This document shows, in pieces, positions 20,792-30,300 of a stretch of DNA of 64,000 bases. Under the pieces are notes generated by a model, which saw nothing but the letters and a program-made list of their open reading frames with translations, ran no database searches and had not been told where the DNA came from. Positions within the stretch are counted from its first letter, which is position 1; each line of letters opens with the position of its first letter. This DNA is from Desulfuribacillus stibiiarsenatis (lineage in GTDB: Bacteria; Bacillota; Bacilli; Desulfuribacillales; Desulfuribacillaceae), in NCBI RefSeq assembly GCF_001742305.1, contig NZ_MJAT01000039.1, positions 1-64,000 on the forward strand, in the 5' to 3' direction. A program made the position numbers and the translations under genes.

Positions 20792-22120
20792 ATGATTATC
20801 GTAGGAAATGGAACCGTAATTACTCTAGACGATCAACAAAGGGTAATAGAAAATGGCGCGGTCCTTATTGAGAAAGATAGGATACTAGATGTCGGGAAAA
20901 CGGAAGACCTAATGCAAAGATTTTCTGATGTGACCTTTATTGACGCGAAGCATGGTCTGATAATGCCAGGTATGACGAATATTCATACCCACTTTTATAG
21001 TGCTTTTGCGAGAGGTATGGCTGTTCCGGGAGAGCCGGCTCAGAACTTTCCGCAAATTCTAGAGCGTTTATGGTGGAAACTTGATAAAGCATTGAACCTA
21101 GAAGCGGTATACTACAGCGCCCTCGTCTCAATGATAGAAAACATTAAAAACGGAACAACAACAATCATTGATCACCACGCCAGTCCATTTGCCGTAACTG
21201 AAAGCTTACTCCATATTGCAAAGGCGGCGGAGTTTACAGGTATCCGTACTTCCCTTTGCTACGAGGTATCTGATCGAGATGGCGAGAAAGTTACGAAACA
21301 AGGGATAGAAGAGAATAAGCGGTTTATTGAATATACACAGAAGGCTGATAATCCCCTTTTAAAAGGGACCTTTGGAATTCATGCTTCCTTTACTGTCAGT
21401 GACCAAACCCTTGAGCATTGTGCCACAGTCTGTAAGGATTTAAACTCAGGGATTCACATTCATGTGGCAGAGGATCGTTTTGATGTAGAAGAAACAGAAA
21501 GGCAATTTGGCATAAGTGTGGTAGAACGGTTAGAAAAGTTTAGGCTACTTGGCCCTAAGACAATTGCGGCCCACTGTGTTCATATCACGGAACAGGAGAT
21601 TGATATTCTGGTAAGGACACAAACGGCTGTAGCCCATAACCCAGAATCGAATATGGGGAATGCCGTCGGATGTGCACCAATCAAAAAGTTTCTTGAAGCT
21701 GGTATGCGAGTGGGAATGGGTACGGATGGATATACCTCAGACATGTTTGAAGGCATAAAGGTTGGTAATCTTTTGCACAAGCATGAAAACAAGGATCCTC
21801 AAGCAGCATGGGTGGAAATTCCGCAAATGATATTTACGAACAACCGTGAAATCTTAACGAATCATTTTGGCCAACCGTTAGGTGTACTTAAGCCTGGAGC
21901 TTATGCAGATGTAATCACTATAGACTATCATCCGACAACACCGATTCATAAGGACAATTACTATGGTCACTTATTGTTTGGGGTATCTGGTGGAATGGTG
22001 AATACCACAATTATCGGAGGTAAAATCCGTATGTGTGATCGTCAGCTTGTTGAAATAGATGAAAAAGAAATCACAAGAATGGCGCGCCAGCTAGCAAAGA
22101 CTCTATGGAGTCAATTGTAG
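20792..22120 (+). CDS. ssnA: SsnA-family aminohydrolase
   Basis: A 442-residue metal-dependent amidohydrolase of the SsnA group. The metal ligands are in NIHTHFYSAFARG (about residues 62-75), the IHIHVAED strand and the AAHCVHI histidine. MGTDGYTSDMFEG carries the catalytic Asp. SsnA is a regular member of selenium-linked purine catabolic clusters in E. coli and Firmicutes, where it is thought to act on a purine-derived ring or amide; the exact reaction is uncertain. It sits 12 nt after preA. A ~100-nt A/C-rich spacer without secondary structure follows. Confidence 0.88.
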   Translation: MIIVGNGTVITLDDQQRVIENGAVLIEKDRILDVGKTEDLMQRFSDVTFIDAKHGLIMPGMTNIHTHFYSAFARGMAVPGEPAQNFPQILERLWWKLDKALNLEAVYYSALVSMIENIKNGTTTIIDHHASPFAVTESLLHIAKAAEFTGIRTSLCYEVSDRDGEKVTKQGIEENKRFIEYTQKADNPLLKGTFGIHASFTVSDQTLEHCATVCKDLNSGIHIHVAEDRFDVEETERQFGISVVERLEKFRLLGPKTIAAHCVHITEQEIDILVRTQTAVAHNPESNMGNAVGCAPIKKFLEAGMRVGMGTDGYTSDMFEGIKVGNLLHKHENKDPQAAWVEIPQMIFTNNREILTNHFGQPLGVLKPGAYADVITIDYHPTTPIHKDNYYGHLLFGVSGGMVNTTIIGGKIRMCDRQLVEIDEKEITRMARQLAKTLWSQL

Positions 22121-22249
22121 AACACAAAACACAAAACACAAAACAAAAACACAAAGCACCAAAGTTAAATATCACAGAAAACAAAGAATACCGAAAAAAT
22201 TAATAGTAGAAAAATATAGAACCAGCAGAATTAGCAGGAGGTGACTAGG

Positions 22250-22786
22250 GTGCTAGGGGAACGAATTCGTACAAAACGAAAAGAATTAAATATGAGTATT
22301 AAAGAAGTAGCAGATAAAACAGGTCTTACCTCTGGCTTTATCAGTCAAGTGGAGCGAGATTTGGCTGACCCTTCGATTACTTCCTTAAGAAGAATTGCCG
22401 AGGCCCTTGAGGTCCCAATCTTTTATTTTCTCATGGAAACTAAGGAACAGAATCCTGTGGTAAGGAAGCATGAACGGAAAAAGTTGAACTTTCCATCGTC
22501 TCATTTAACCTATGAGCTCCTAACACCTGATCTCAATCGGCAAATGGAAATGTTCATGGCGCGGTTAGAGCCGGGGGCAGTCACTTGTGAGGAACCTTTA
22601 AGCCATCCAGGCGAAGAAGGAATCGTAGTGATGCAAGGGAAAATGAAGATCACAATTGGCAACGATGAATATGTACTCGATGAAGGAGATAGTATTTACT
22701 ATTTATCAAGTATTCCCCATAAGATAGAAAGTACGGGGACGGAGGACTTACTGTTTATATCCTCTGTCACACCACCAGCGTTTTAA
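22250..22786 (+). CDS. XRE-family regulator with cupin domain
   Basis: A 178-residue regulator. Residues 3-60 form a Cro/CI-type helix-turn-helix (SIKEVADKTGLTSGFISQVERD), and residues 100-175 form a cupin sensor domain (EEGIVVMQGKMKITIGNDEYVLDEGDSIYYLSSIPHKIES). I chose GTG 22250 because AGGAGG is 8 nt upstream; the GTG at 22241 overlaps that site. Its place inside the operon suggests it senses a purine or a breakdown product and controls the cluster. Confidence 0.9.
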   Translation: MLGERIRTKRKELNMSIKEVADKTGLTSGFISQVERDLADPSITSLRRIAEALEVPIFYFLMETKEQNPVVRKHERKKLNFPSSHLTYELLTPDLNRQMEMFMARLEPGAVTCEEPLSHPGEEGIVVMQGKMKITIGNDEYVLDEGDSIYYLSSIPHKIESTGTEDLLFISSVTPPAF

Positions 22787-22805
22787 AATACAAGGGGTGA
22801 TATGC

Positions 22806-24050
22806 ATGAAGAAGTTATTAGGTTTTACATGTACCATATGTAATAAGGACTTGGAATGGAATCCTAGTACCTACACCTGCCCTAGTTGTGGTACTGAGGG
22901 AATCCTCGATGTGAAATACGATTATGAGTTCTTGAAAGGACATATCGACAAGAAATATTTTGCAGAAAATAAGAACTATACGATGTGGCGGTATGCACCA
23001 CTCATGTCTATCGAAGGGAAAAAGCTAAAGCAAACCTTAAAGGTGGGCTGGACGCCTCTATACCGTTCGGAGCGGCTTGCCAAGCACCTTGGCTTAGAGA
23101 AACTATATATAAAAGATGATGGACTAAATCCTACGGGTTCGTTAAAGGATCGAGCATCGGCAGTAGCTGTAGCGAAGGCTATGGAAGCTGGTTGGGACAC
23201 GATTGCATGTAGCTCCACGGGAAATGCAGCATCTTCATTAGCGGGGAACGCCGCAAGTATGGGCTTGAAGACGGTGATTTTCGTACCGGAACGTGCGCCG
23301 CAGGGAAAGGTCGCTCAACTCCTCATCTATGGCGCCAATGTTATCAGTGTTAAGGGGAATTATCAGCAGACCTTTGAAATGTCAGCAGCAGCTATTGAGA
23401 AATGGGGCTGGTATAATCGGAACGCAGCAATTAACCCGCATTTAGTCGAAGGGAAAAAGACGGTTTCCCTAGAGATTGCAGAGCAGTTGGAATGGCAGGT
23501 ACCAGATTGGGTCGTAGTCTCTGTAGGTGATGGTTGTACGGTGGCTGGTGTTTACAAGGGATTCTATGACTTACATCAGATTGGCTTAATTGATAGAATT
23601 CCCAAAATACTAGCTGTTCAAGCGGCGGGCTGTAGCCCTTTATATAAGGCATTCCTAGAGAATAAGCCGTTCGAACCAACAGAAGAGAATACCATTGCCG
23701 ATAGTATTGCAGTAGGTGTACCACGCAATCCAATTAAGGCACTTCGAGCAGTCAAGGACTCCCAAGGTACGTATATTACAGTTACCGATGAAGAGATTCT
23801 AGCAGCTATGAAACTATTAGGTTCACTGGAAGGAATCTTTGGAGAGCCAGCAGGTGTGACAGGGCTTGCAGGGCTGATAAAGGCATTACAGGAGCAGACA
23901 ATTGTAAGTACGGAAAGCGTTGCATTCATCTGTACAGGGAATGGCCTAAAGGACGTACAGAATGCGATTCAAGCAGCAGGAGAGCCATTGAAACTTGAGC
24001 CAGATGTGAAAGAGCTAGATAAAATAGACTTATTCCATAATATGAAATAA
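22806..24050 (+). CDS. Threonine synthase-like PLP enzyme with zinc ribbon
   Basis: A 414-residue fold-type II PLP enzyme. The N-terminus has a zinc-ribbon (CTIC and CPSC, about residues 9-32). The PLP lysine is in SLKDRAS (about residue 110) and the phosphate loop is SSTGNAASS. Real threonine synthases share this layout, but the location between a purine regulator and ygeY suggests a different job, perhaps with a diamino acid made during purine breakdown, as 2,3-diaminopropionate is handled by YgeX elsewhere. I cannot tell the substrate. The start follows AAGGGGTG. Confidence 0.75.
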   Translation: MKKLLGFTCTICNKDLEWNPSTYTCPSCGTEGILDVKYDYEFLKGHIDKKYFAENKNYTMWRYAPLMSIEGKKLKQTLKVGWTPLYRSERLAKHLGLEKLYIKDDGLNPTGSLKDRASAVAVAKAMEAGWDTIACSSTGNAASSLAGNAASMGLKTVIFVPERAPQGKVAQLLIYGANVISVKGNYQQTFEMSAAAIEKWGWYNRNAAINPHLVEGKKTVSLEIAEQLEWQVPDWVVVSVGDGCTVAGVYKGFYDLHQIGLIDRIPKILAVQAAGCSPLYKAFLENKPFEPTEENTIADSIAVGVPRNPIKALRAVKDSQGTYITVTDEEILAAMKLLGSLEGIFGEPAGVTGLAGLIKALQEQTIVSTESVAFICTGNGLKDVQNAIQAAGEPLKLEPDVKELDKIDLFHNMK

Positions 24051-24135
24051 TCAATAGATAGCAATGAAATATTAAAGTGATTAAAGAGATAGAATCTATT
24101 AGGTATTACGATAGAACCGTTTGGGAGGAAGTTAC

Positions 24136-25332
24136 ATGGCAGATGCTTTTGCAAGCAAAATGGTAGACTTTTGTCAGAGATTAATACGCATTCCTAGCAT
24201 TTCCGGCGAGGAAGAAGAAGTAGCGAAGTGTATTGCTACTGAAATGAAAACCCTTGGATATGATGAGATTTGGATTGATAAGTATGGTAATGTCATAGGA
24301 AAAATTAAAGGAACAGGCATTTCTGCTGATGGCTCAAAGCCAAAATCGATTCTTTTCGATGGGCATATTGATACAGTCCCTGTTTCTGACACGAACCAAT
24401 GGACGAAGAAGCCATATGGCGGCGATATTATGGATGGAAAAGTGTATGGTCGTGGTGCAACGGATATGAAGGGTGCCGTTGCGGCGATGGTCTATGCTGC
24501 GGGAGCAATCGCCCAAAGTGGCGAAAGGCCTGCGGGAGATATTTATGTCAGTGGAACTGTTCATGAAGAAATTTTTGAAGGAATTGCCTTTGACAATGTT
24601 CTCAATGAAACGAGTCCAGATGTGGTCGTTATAGGCGAAGCCACAGAATTGAAATTAAACATAGGGCAGCGTGGACGCGGGGAAATCGCCATCTATAACT
24701 ACGGGAAATCAGCCCATTCCGCCAATCCGCAAGTGGGAATTAACGCAGTCGTGAAAATGTACCCAATCATCCAAGAGTTAGAGAAGTTAGAGCCTACAGT
24801 GCACCCTGTGCTAGGAAAGGGAATCGCTGTAGTCACAGATATTATCTCCACACCATATCCTGGTGCATCCGTAGTACCGAATCAATGCCGAATTACGATT
24901 GACCGAAGACTGCTTGTAGGTGAAACGGAAGAGAGCGTAATTGCTCAATTACAAGAGGTCATTGATAAGGCTAAAGCAGTAGATACGGAAATCTCCGCTA
25001 AGGTAGAATTCGTCCGTGGTGAGGCGAATTGCTACACGGGAGAGAAAATGAACGGACTACGTTTCTTCCCAGGCTGGTTATTAGATCGGAATAGCGAAAC
25101 AGTATTAACAGCGGAAAAGGCATTACAAGACTCTGGACTAGAAGCAGTGATTAATACGTACTCATTCTGCACCAACGGAAGCCAAAGCGCAGGAGTAAGG
25201 GGCATTGATACCATAGGGTTTGGGCCATCTAGAGAAAATCTTGCCCACTCCGTAGACGAATACATTGAGATTAGCCAATTAGAAGGTGCAATGAAGGGCT
25301 ATATCGCATTAGCGCAAGCAATCGCGAAGTAA
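24136..25332 (+). CDS. ygeY: YgeY-family selenium metabolism-linked hydrolase (M20 peptidase family)
   Basis: A 398-residue member of the M20/ArgE/DapE metallopeptidases. FDGHIDTVP gives the first metal ligands (His about 76), GRGATDMKGAVAAMV the bridging Asp, and VHEEIFEG the catalytic Glu pair. YgeY is a marker of selenium-linked purine catabolic operons and probably hydrolyses an amide or carbamoyl amino acid intermediate. GGGAGG is 7 nt before ATG 24136. The spacer after it contains a perfect two-copy repeat of a 15-nt A-rich unit. Confidence 0.88.
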   Translation: MADAFASKMVDFCQRLIRIPSISGEEEEVAKCIATEMKTLGYDEIWIDKYGNVIGKIKGTGISADGSKPKSILFDGHIDTVPVSDTNQWTKKPYGGDIMDGKVYGRGATDMKGAVAAMVYAAGAIAQSGERPAGDIYVSGTVHEEIFEGIAFDNVLNETSPDVVVIGEATELKLNIGQRGRGEIAIYNYGKSAHSANPQVGINAVVKMYPIIQELEKLEPTVHPVLGKGIAVVTDIISTPYPGASVVPNQCRITIDRRLLVGETEESVIAQLQEVIDKAKAVDTEISAKVEFVRGEANCYTGEKMNGLRFFPGWLLDRNSETVLTAEKALQDSGLEAVINTYSFCTNGSQSAGVRGIDTIGFGPSRENLAHSVDEYIEISQLEGAMKGYIALAQAIAK

Positions 25333-25412
25333 GACAAAATTGGATCATTGAAAACAATAGAACTTTACAAAATCACAACTTTACAAAATCAAATAAAAGA
25401 GGAGATTCTAAA

Positions 25413-26741
25413 ATGACAAACAACAAGGTACCATTTGGTCCAACGTATGAAGAAATGCTAAATCCTGACACCATAAACCCACAAATCCGTCAGCAAGCAA
25501 TCCAAGCGGCTGAGCAGAATGAACTTGATCCAATCAATCTTTTCAACATTTCTTGGAAGGATAAAGAGGGGCAAGTCCGCAAAGTAGTGCTACCAAAGGA
25601 ACTAACAGGTGTAGATGCGAACATAGTAGTCATGCTTGGAACATACTTCCCATCAGGCTCTCATAAAGTAGGGCCAGCGTATTCCACACTGATCGAAGGT
25701 TGCGTAGATGGCGAAATTCTTCCTGGCGAGCATACGATTTTAGGTCCATCAACAGGAAACTTTGGAATTGGTGTATCGTATATCTGTAACCTAATGGGTT
25801 ATGATGCAATCGTAATCATGCCAGATAACATGAGTAAAGAGCGTTATGAGCGTATTCAAAGATATGGGGCGAAGCTTGATTTAACGCCGGGCACAGAATC
25901 AGATGTCATTTTAACATTACAAAGAACCTATGAATTAAAGAAAGATCCTAAGAATAGACCATTAGCACAGTTTGAGCTAATGCCGAACTACCGATTCCAC
26001 CGCCATGTAACAGGAAACTCTGCAATTGAGGCAGTCAAAGGCATAGGCAATGGCCGTGTTGCTTGCTTTACAAGTGCGCCAGGATCTGCGGGCACAATTG
26101 CTGCAGGGGACCAAATCAAAGCAGTCTTCCCAGAAGCAAAGATTGTTGCTCTTGAGCCATATGAGTGCTCTACATTAGCAAATGGCGGTCTAGGCCAACA
26201 CCGTATTGAAGGTATCGGCGACAAGATGTGTACACTAATCCATAACGTATTAACGACAGACTTCGTAACCCTTGTGAAGGATGATGAATGTGTACGTGGT
26301 TTACAAGTGGTGCAAGAGAGATTTAAAGAGCTGACTGGGTTGTTCGGAGTATCAGGGCTTTGCAACATCCTTGGTGCAATTAAGATGGCGAAGTATCTGA
26401 AGCTTGGGCCAGACGACAACGTAGTGACAATTGCTACGGATGGTTTTGACCGTTATAATTCCGTACTTGAGGAACTGGCTGAGCGTGAACTAGAAGTAAC
26501 AGATAATGTATTGGATCGTTGGTATCGTGATATTTTCATGGAAGCAGACACGAGACATGTGTATGATTTCCGTGGCCAAGATGGCAAAGAGCAGCTATTT
26601 AAGCAGAAAGAACATGACTGGTTGCCGTTCGGATATGCTCAGGAATACCTTGACGCTATGAAGTCTATGGAATTCTGGGATAGCGAATATGAGAAGTACA
26701 AGGAATATGACGAGAAAATCAAAGAAAAGCGCGGAAAATAG
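25413..26741 (+). CDS. Cysteine synthase-like PLP enzyme
   Basis: A 442-residue fold-type II PLP protein. The lysine is in FPSGSHKVGPAY (about residue 92), the substrate loop is GPSTGNFGIG, and the glycine loop is SAPGSAGTIAAGD. It is longer than ordinary cysteine synthases and has a Glu/Lys-rich C-terminal tail. It is the last gene of the purine cluster and may take the place of the diaminopropionate ammonia-lyase YgeX, which is not present in the window. That assignment is inference. Confidence 0.75.
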   Translation: MTNNKVPFGPTYEEMLNPDTINPQIRQQAIQAAEQNELDPINLFNISWKDKEGQVRKVVLPKELTGVDANIVVMLGTYFPSGSHKVGPAYSTLIEGCVDGEILPGEHTILGPSTGNFGIGVSYICNLMGYDAIVIMPDNMSKERYERIQRYGAKLDLTPGTESDVILTLQRTYELKKDPKNRPLAQFELMPNYRFHRHVTGNSAIEAVKGIGNGRVACFTSAPGSAGTIAAGDQIKAVFPEAKIVALEPYECSTLANGGLGQHRIEGIGDKMCTLIHNVLTTDFVTLVKDDECVRGLQVVQERFKELTGLFGVSGLCNILGAIKMAKYLKLGPDDNVVTIATDGFDRYNSVLEELAERELEVTDNVLDRWYRDIFMEADTRHVYDFRGQDGKEQLFKQKEHDWLPFGYAQEYLDAMKSMEFWDSEYEKYKEYDEKIKEKRGK

Positions 26742-26743
26742 TT

Positions 26744-26783
26744 AAAGGAGGGCGGCAATCATTTTGCCGTCCTTAAATTTTTG
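26744..26783 (+). terminator. Terminator of the purine operon
   Basis: AAGGAGGGCGGCAA pairs with TTGCCGTCCTT (one mismatch and a bulge), then A/T-rich sequence with five T. It closes the cluster begun at 16676. No other terminator was seen in between. Confidence 0.82.
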
Positions 26784-26925
26784 CTTTATTGATATTTAAT
26801 AAACATTTAAGTTGAGCGAATCGCGCTATTACAGTACACTGAGAATATGTGAGCATAACTATTAAAAGTTAAGACTAATAAGATTGGGTAAAATAAGCAG
26901 GAGATATAGTGCGGAGGAACTTTGC

Positions 26926-27438
26926 ATGGAGCACAAGTTAGAATGTTGTGATATCACAATACGGATAGCAACGGAAGATGATTTTTTAGAGGTATGGGGG
27001 TTATTACAACCAGTATTTCAAAAAGGTGATAGCTACCCACATCCGCCGGAGATGACAGAGGAAGAAGCATTTCATCTGTGGATGGAAGTACCTATTGCAA
27101 CCTATGTAGCCATCCAAGACCATAAGCCAATAGGAACATATTACATTAAGGCGAATCAAATTGGCCTAGGAAACCATGTTTGCAACTCGGGCTACGTGGT
27201 AAGCCCAGAAGCAAGGGGGCTAGGACTTGGGAGGATGTTATGTGAACATTCTAAAGCGCAAGCAAAGGCCCTTGGATTTTTGGCGATGCAGTTTAATTTT
27301 GTCGTTAGTACGAACACGATAGCCGTAAATCTATGGCAAAGCTGTGGGTTTTCGATCGTAGGAACACTTCCTAAGGCGTTTCGTCATCTGGAAAAAGGCC
27401 TAGTAGACGCCTATGTCATGTATCATTGGTTAGAATAA
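26926..27438 (+). CDS. GNAT-family N-acetyltransferase
   Basis: A 170-residue acetyltransferase. The acetyl-CoA loop is in SPEARGLGLGRMLCEHSKAQAK (about residues 90-112), and the late motif NTIAVNLWQSCGFSIVGT is typical. The acceptor is unknown. I chose ATG 26926, preceded by GGAGG, rather than an upstream TTG. Confidence 0.88.
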   Translation: MEHKLECCDITIRIATEDDFLEVWGLLQPVFQKGDSYPHPPEMTEEEAFHLWMEVPIATYVAIQDHKPIGTYYIKANQIGLGNHVCNSGYVVSPEARGLGLGRMLCEHSKAQAKALGFLAMQFNFVVSTNTIAVNLWQSCGFSIVGTLPKAFRHLEKGLVDAYVMYHWLE

Positions 27439-27477
27439 GCTAGGCATGGTAGAATAGCGATAAAGGAGTGAGTGAAG

Positions 27478-28101
27478 ATGACATATAAAGATTTTTTTCT
27501 TGAGATAGGCTATTGGATAAGAACAACCCTGGTTGTTTTTGCATGTTCATTGTTAATTACGGTATTTGTCTTGCAGCCTTATGAAGTAAATGGTAGTTCC
27601 ATGGAACCAACATTTATCGGGGAAGATCCTCATAACAAGGAACAAGAGGGAGATCGTGTGTTCATTTTCAAGACTCCGTATTTACTTGGCAGCGAACCGA
27701 AATATGGCGATATGGTAGTGATAGATAGTGGTTTTAGCGAAAAGAGAACAATCATTAAGAGACTTAAAGATAGTCCATTAATTCGAATGATTGATAAGAC
27801 TAAGCAGGATAGCGACAGCAAGTACTGGATAAAAAGGGTGATTGGGGAAGCGGGCGATACGTTAGAGTTTATCGATGGCTATATTTATCGGAATGGCGTA
27901 CCATTAGCAGAACCGTATATTATTGATCAAATGGTGTTCCCTTTCGAACCAGTGGAAGTCCCAGAAGGACATGTCTTCTTAATGGGAGATAACCGTAACA
28001 ATAGCTATGATAGCCGTCAAGTTGGCCCTATACCGACAGATCATGTAGTGGGTAAGGTGTCCTTCCGATACTACCCGTTTAATCGAATGACAATGTTTTA
28101 A
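27478..28101 (+). CDS. lepB: Type I signal peptidase
   Basis: A membrane-bound peptidase of about 207 residues that removes signal peptides of exported proteins. It has one N-terminal transmembrane helix (about 15-38), the catalytic Ser in NGSSMEPTF, the catalytic Lys in WIKRVIGEAGD, and the box GDNRNNSYDSRQVG. An insertion of about 25 residues lies between the Ser and Lys boxes. Start at 27478, or at GTG 27472; both fit AAGGAG. Confidence 0.92.
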   Translation: MTYKDFFLEIGYWIRTTLVVFACSLLITVFVLQPYEVNGSSMEPTFIGEDPHNKEQEGDRVFIFKTPYLLGSEPKYGDMVVIDSGFSEKRTIIKRLKDSPLIRMIDKTKQDSDSKYWIKRVIGEAGDTLEFIDGYIYRNGVPLAEPYIIDQMVFPFEPVEVPEGHVFLMGDNRNNSYDSRQVGPIPTDHVVGKVSFRYYPFNRMTMF

Positions 28102-28111
28102 TAGAGAGAAA

Positions 28112-28639
28112 CTACCTTTTGATGAAATCAAACCACTCTAAACCGTAATAAGATACCAGTCCCATACCCACAGCCCATACGACAAGGCTAATGGTCATCC
28201 AAACCAAAGTAGCGCGCTTTGAGCTTTTCAATGCTAGGGCCATTACGGCAGCTAGATGGATCCCAGTAATTGCAGGTGCTAATAGGGCTAATCCAGGAAG
28301 ACCGTACCGATTCCAAATTCTCTGTGCGCGTTTTCCTTTTTTAGTTCCTTCTTCAACTTGAGTGGATTCTCCTACAATCTGAGCAGGTTCCTCATCCGTC
28401 CGTTCAATAGAAGTTTGGCGTTCTCTGCGCTTTGCGCGCCAGATTTGCCATTTTTCATATAGTACAATAATGAGCAGAACTGGTAGCCAATTCCCTATAA
28501 AGGCAACAGCAGTAACCCAGAATGGTGATAGGCCTGCGGCGATTCCAATCGGTATAACTACGGCAATCTCTATCCACGGGATAGCGGCTAAGGTGAAAAT
28601 TACAACATACTCCCATAACTCAACCAAAAAACTCATCAT
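28112..28639 (-). CDS. Small multidrug export family protein
   Basis: A 175-residue membrane protein of the Sm_multidrug_ex family. Two N-terminal hydrophobic segments (AIPWIEIAVVIPIGIAAGLSP) and two C-terminal ones are separated by a charged loop (about residues 65-105). The family name comes from an old assignment and the transport role is unproven. An internal ATG was chosen because the longer version would add a Tyr-rich start with no ribosome site. It converges on lepB. Confidence 0.75.
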   Translation of the reverse strand: MMSFLVELWEYVVIFTLAAIPWIEIAVVIPIGIAAGLSPFWVTAVAFIGNWLPVLLIIVLYEKWQIWRAKRRERQTSIERTDEEPAQIVGESTQVEEGTKKGKRAQRIWNRYGLPGLALLAPAITGIHLAAVMALALKSSKRATLVWMTISLVVWAVGMGLVSYYGLEWFDFIKR

Positions 28640-28754
28640 TCTGCCCCATTCTGAAATATTTTTACTTACATATTGTATACTATTGTTAAGAAATCTCAAA
28701 ACTAATGCATAGTAATAATACAGACGTTGCATTATTATGATAAGGGGTGTATGG

Positions 28755-29693
28755 ATGGTTCATCGAACGCAGTCAAAGGTAGTGGTAGTAGGGATAGGAA
28801 ATGTTGGTGCCACATTGGCGTATACATTGGCAATTAAGGGTGGAATTCAAGAGCTAGTCCTTATTGATATTAACGAACAGAAAGCACGAGGAGACATGCT
28901 AGACATTAACCATGGTCTGCCGTTATTGCACCCGATTCAGATTAAAGTAGGAGATTATTCTGACTGTAAGGATGCCGACATCATTGTTCTAACGGCAGGG
29001 GCCAATCAGAAACCAGGGGAAACAAGGATTGACCTGCTAAACAAGAATGCATCAATCTTTAAAACGATGATTCATGAAATTACCAAGCACACGACAACAG
29101 CTATTTTATTAGTAGCCACAAACCCTGTAGATGTACTTACATACTACACGTGGAAAGAATCCGGCTATCCGAAAGAAAAGGTTATTGGTTCAGGAACAGT
29201 ACTCGACTCCGCAAGATTCCGCTACTTATTAAGTCAGAAGTTAGATGTCGATCCAAGAAGTGTGCATGCACATATTATCGGTGAACATGGGGATTCAGAA
29301 CTCGCTGTATGGAGCTTGGCGAATGTAGGTGGGGTTACCCTCGAGCATTGGACACAACAGATACTGACAGCAGAAGAAAAGCAGGATATCTATGAAAAGA
29401 CGAGAGACGCAGCCTATGAAATCATACAAGCGAAAGGCGCAACCTACTATGCGATTGCCGTAGCACTTGACCGTATTGTTCGTGCCATATTAGGAAATGA
29501 AAATGCAGTACTATCTGTATCCTCATATATAGAAGACTATTACGATGTGGAAGATGTGTTTATGGGAATACCATCGATTATCAATCGAGATGGTGTAAAA
29601 CAGGTCATATCGTTACCACTTAATGAAGAAGAACAGAAGGCTTTCCAAGCCTCAGCGAAGAAAATAAAGGATATAAATCGACAATTACCCTAA
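28755..29693 (+). CDS. ldh: L-lactate dehydrogenase
   Basis: A 312-residue NAD-dependent enzyme interconverting pyruvate and lactate. It has the Rossmann motif VVVVGIGNVGATLAY, the substrate-binding NPVDVLTYYTWK and the catalytic IIGEHGDSE (His about residue 178). A malate dehydrogenase is less likely because of the long substrate loop ANQKPGETRIDL. AAGGGG precedes ATG 28755. A perfect terminator follows. Confidence 0.92.
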   Translation: MVHRTQSKVVVVGIGNVGATLAYTLAIKGGIQELVLIDINEQKARGDMLDINHGLPLLHPIQIKVGDYSDCKDADIIVLTAGANQKPGETRIDLLNKNASIFKTMIHEITKHTTTAILLVATNPVDVLTYYTWKESGYPKEKVIGSGTVLDSARFRYLLSQKLDVDPRSVHAHIIGEHGDSELAVWSLANVGGVTLEHWTQQILTAEEKQDIYEKTRDAAYEIIQAKGATYYAIAVALDRIVRAILGNENAVLSVSSYIEDYYDVEDVFMGIPSIINRDGVKQVISLPLNEEEQKAFQASAKKIKDINRQLP

Positions 29694-29705
29694 AAAGCAA
29701 GCAAT

Positions 29706-29734
29706 GAACCCCTTAATTCGAAAGGGGTTTTTTG
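29706..29734 (+). terminator. Terminator after ldh
   Basis: AACCCCTT with AAGGGGTT and six T. Confidence 0.92.
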
Positions 29735-29802
29735 TTGTAAATGAATTCCAGTAAAGATATAATTTTGCTATGCTATACAATAAAATAATGAGGAACATAT
29801 AG

Positions 29803-30264
29803 CTTGCGTATTCTGCTGGGTTACGCGTAGGTGAGATAACATCACTTAGACCAGAGGATATAGATTTTGACCGCAAGTTAATTCACATCAAAAGTGCTAA
29901 GGGCAGAAAAGATCGTTATACACTATTGTCAGTTACGGTCTTACAATATCTTAAGGATTACATTAATACGGAAAGACCTGGGAAGTGGCTATTCCCAGGT
30001 GAAAGCGAAAGTCGACATTTACATGAAAGGTCGCTTCAAAAGGTTTTTAAAAAAGCATGCGATAGTGCAAAAATTAATAAAGAAGTATCATTACATAGCT
30101 TGCGGCACTCATTTGCTACCCATTTACTAGAAGGAGGTACAGATTTGCGATATATTCAAGAACTACTAGGACATAATAATTCAAAGACAACAGAAATCTA
30201 TACACATGTTACAAAAACAAGTCTATCAAATATTAAAAGTCCGCTAGATAAATTAACACTATAA
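29803..30264 (+). pseudogene. Truncated tyrosine recombinase (integron integrase candidate)
   Basis: The frame is open from 29803, right after a TAG, and encodes about 153 residues: only the catalytic half of a tyrosine recombinase. All catalytic residues are present: Arg in YSAGLRVGEI, Lys in SAKGRKDR, H-x-x-R in HSLRHSF, His in LLGHNNS and the Tyr in EIYTHV. It ends with SPLDKL, as many integron integrases do. The N-terminal core-binding domain (~160 residues) is missing and no start codon precedes the first Arg box, so it is probably inactive. The integron-specific insertion before H-x-x-R looks short or absent, so a XerC/D-like origin remains possible. It points toward the cassette array, in the same orientation as the cassettes. 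Confidence 0.85.
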
Positions 30265-30300
30265 TATACCACTAGAGTATATTTACCCGAAACACTATTC

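Noticed and set aside
29926-30264. Short intact integrase starting at TTG 29926
   Set aside because: The same frame continues upstream with the conserved first catalytic Arg box, so a start here would cut the domain.
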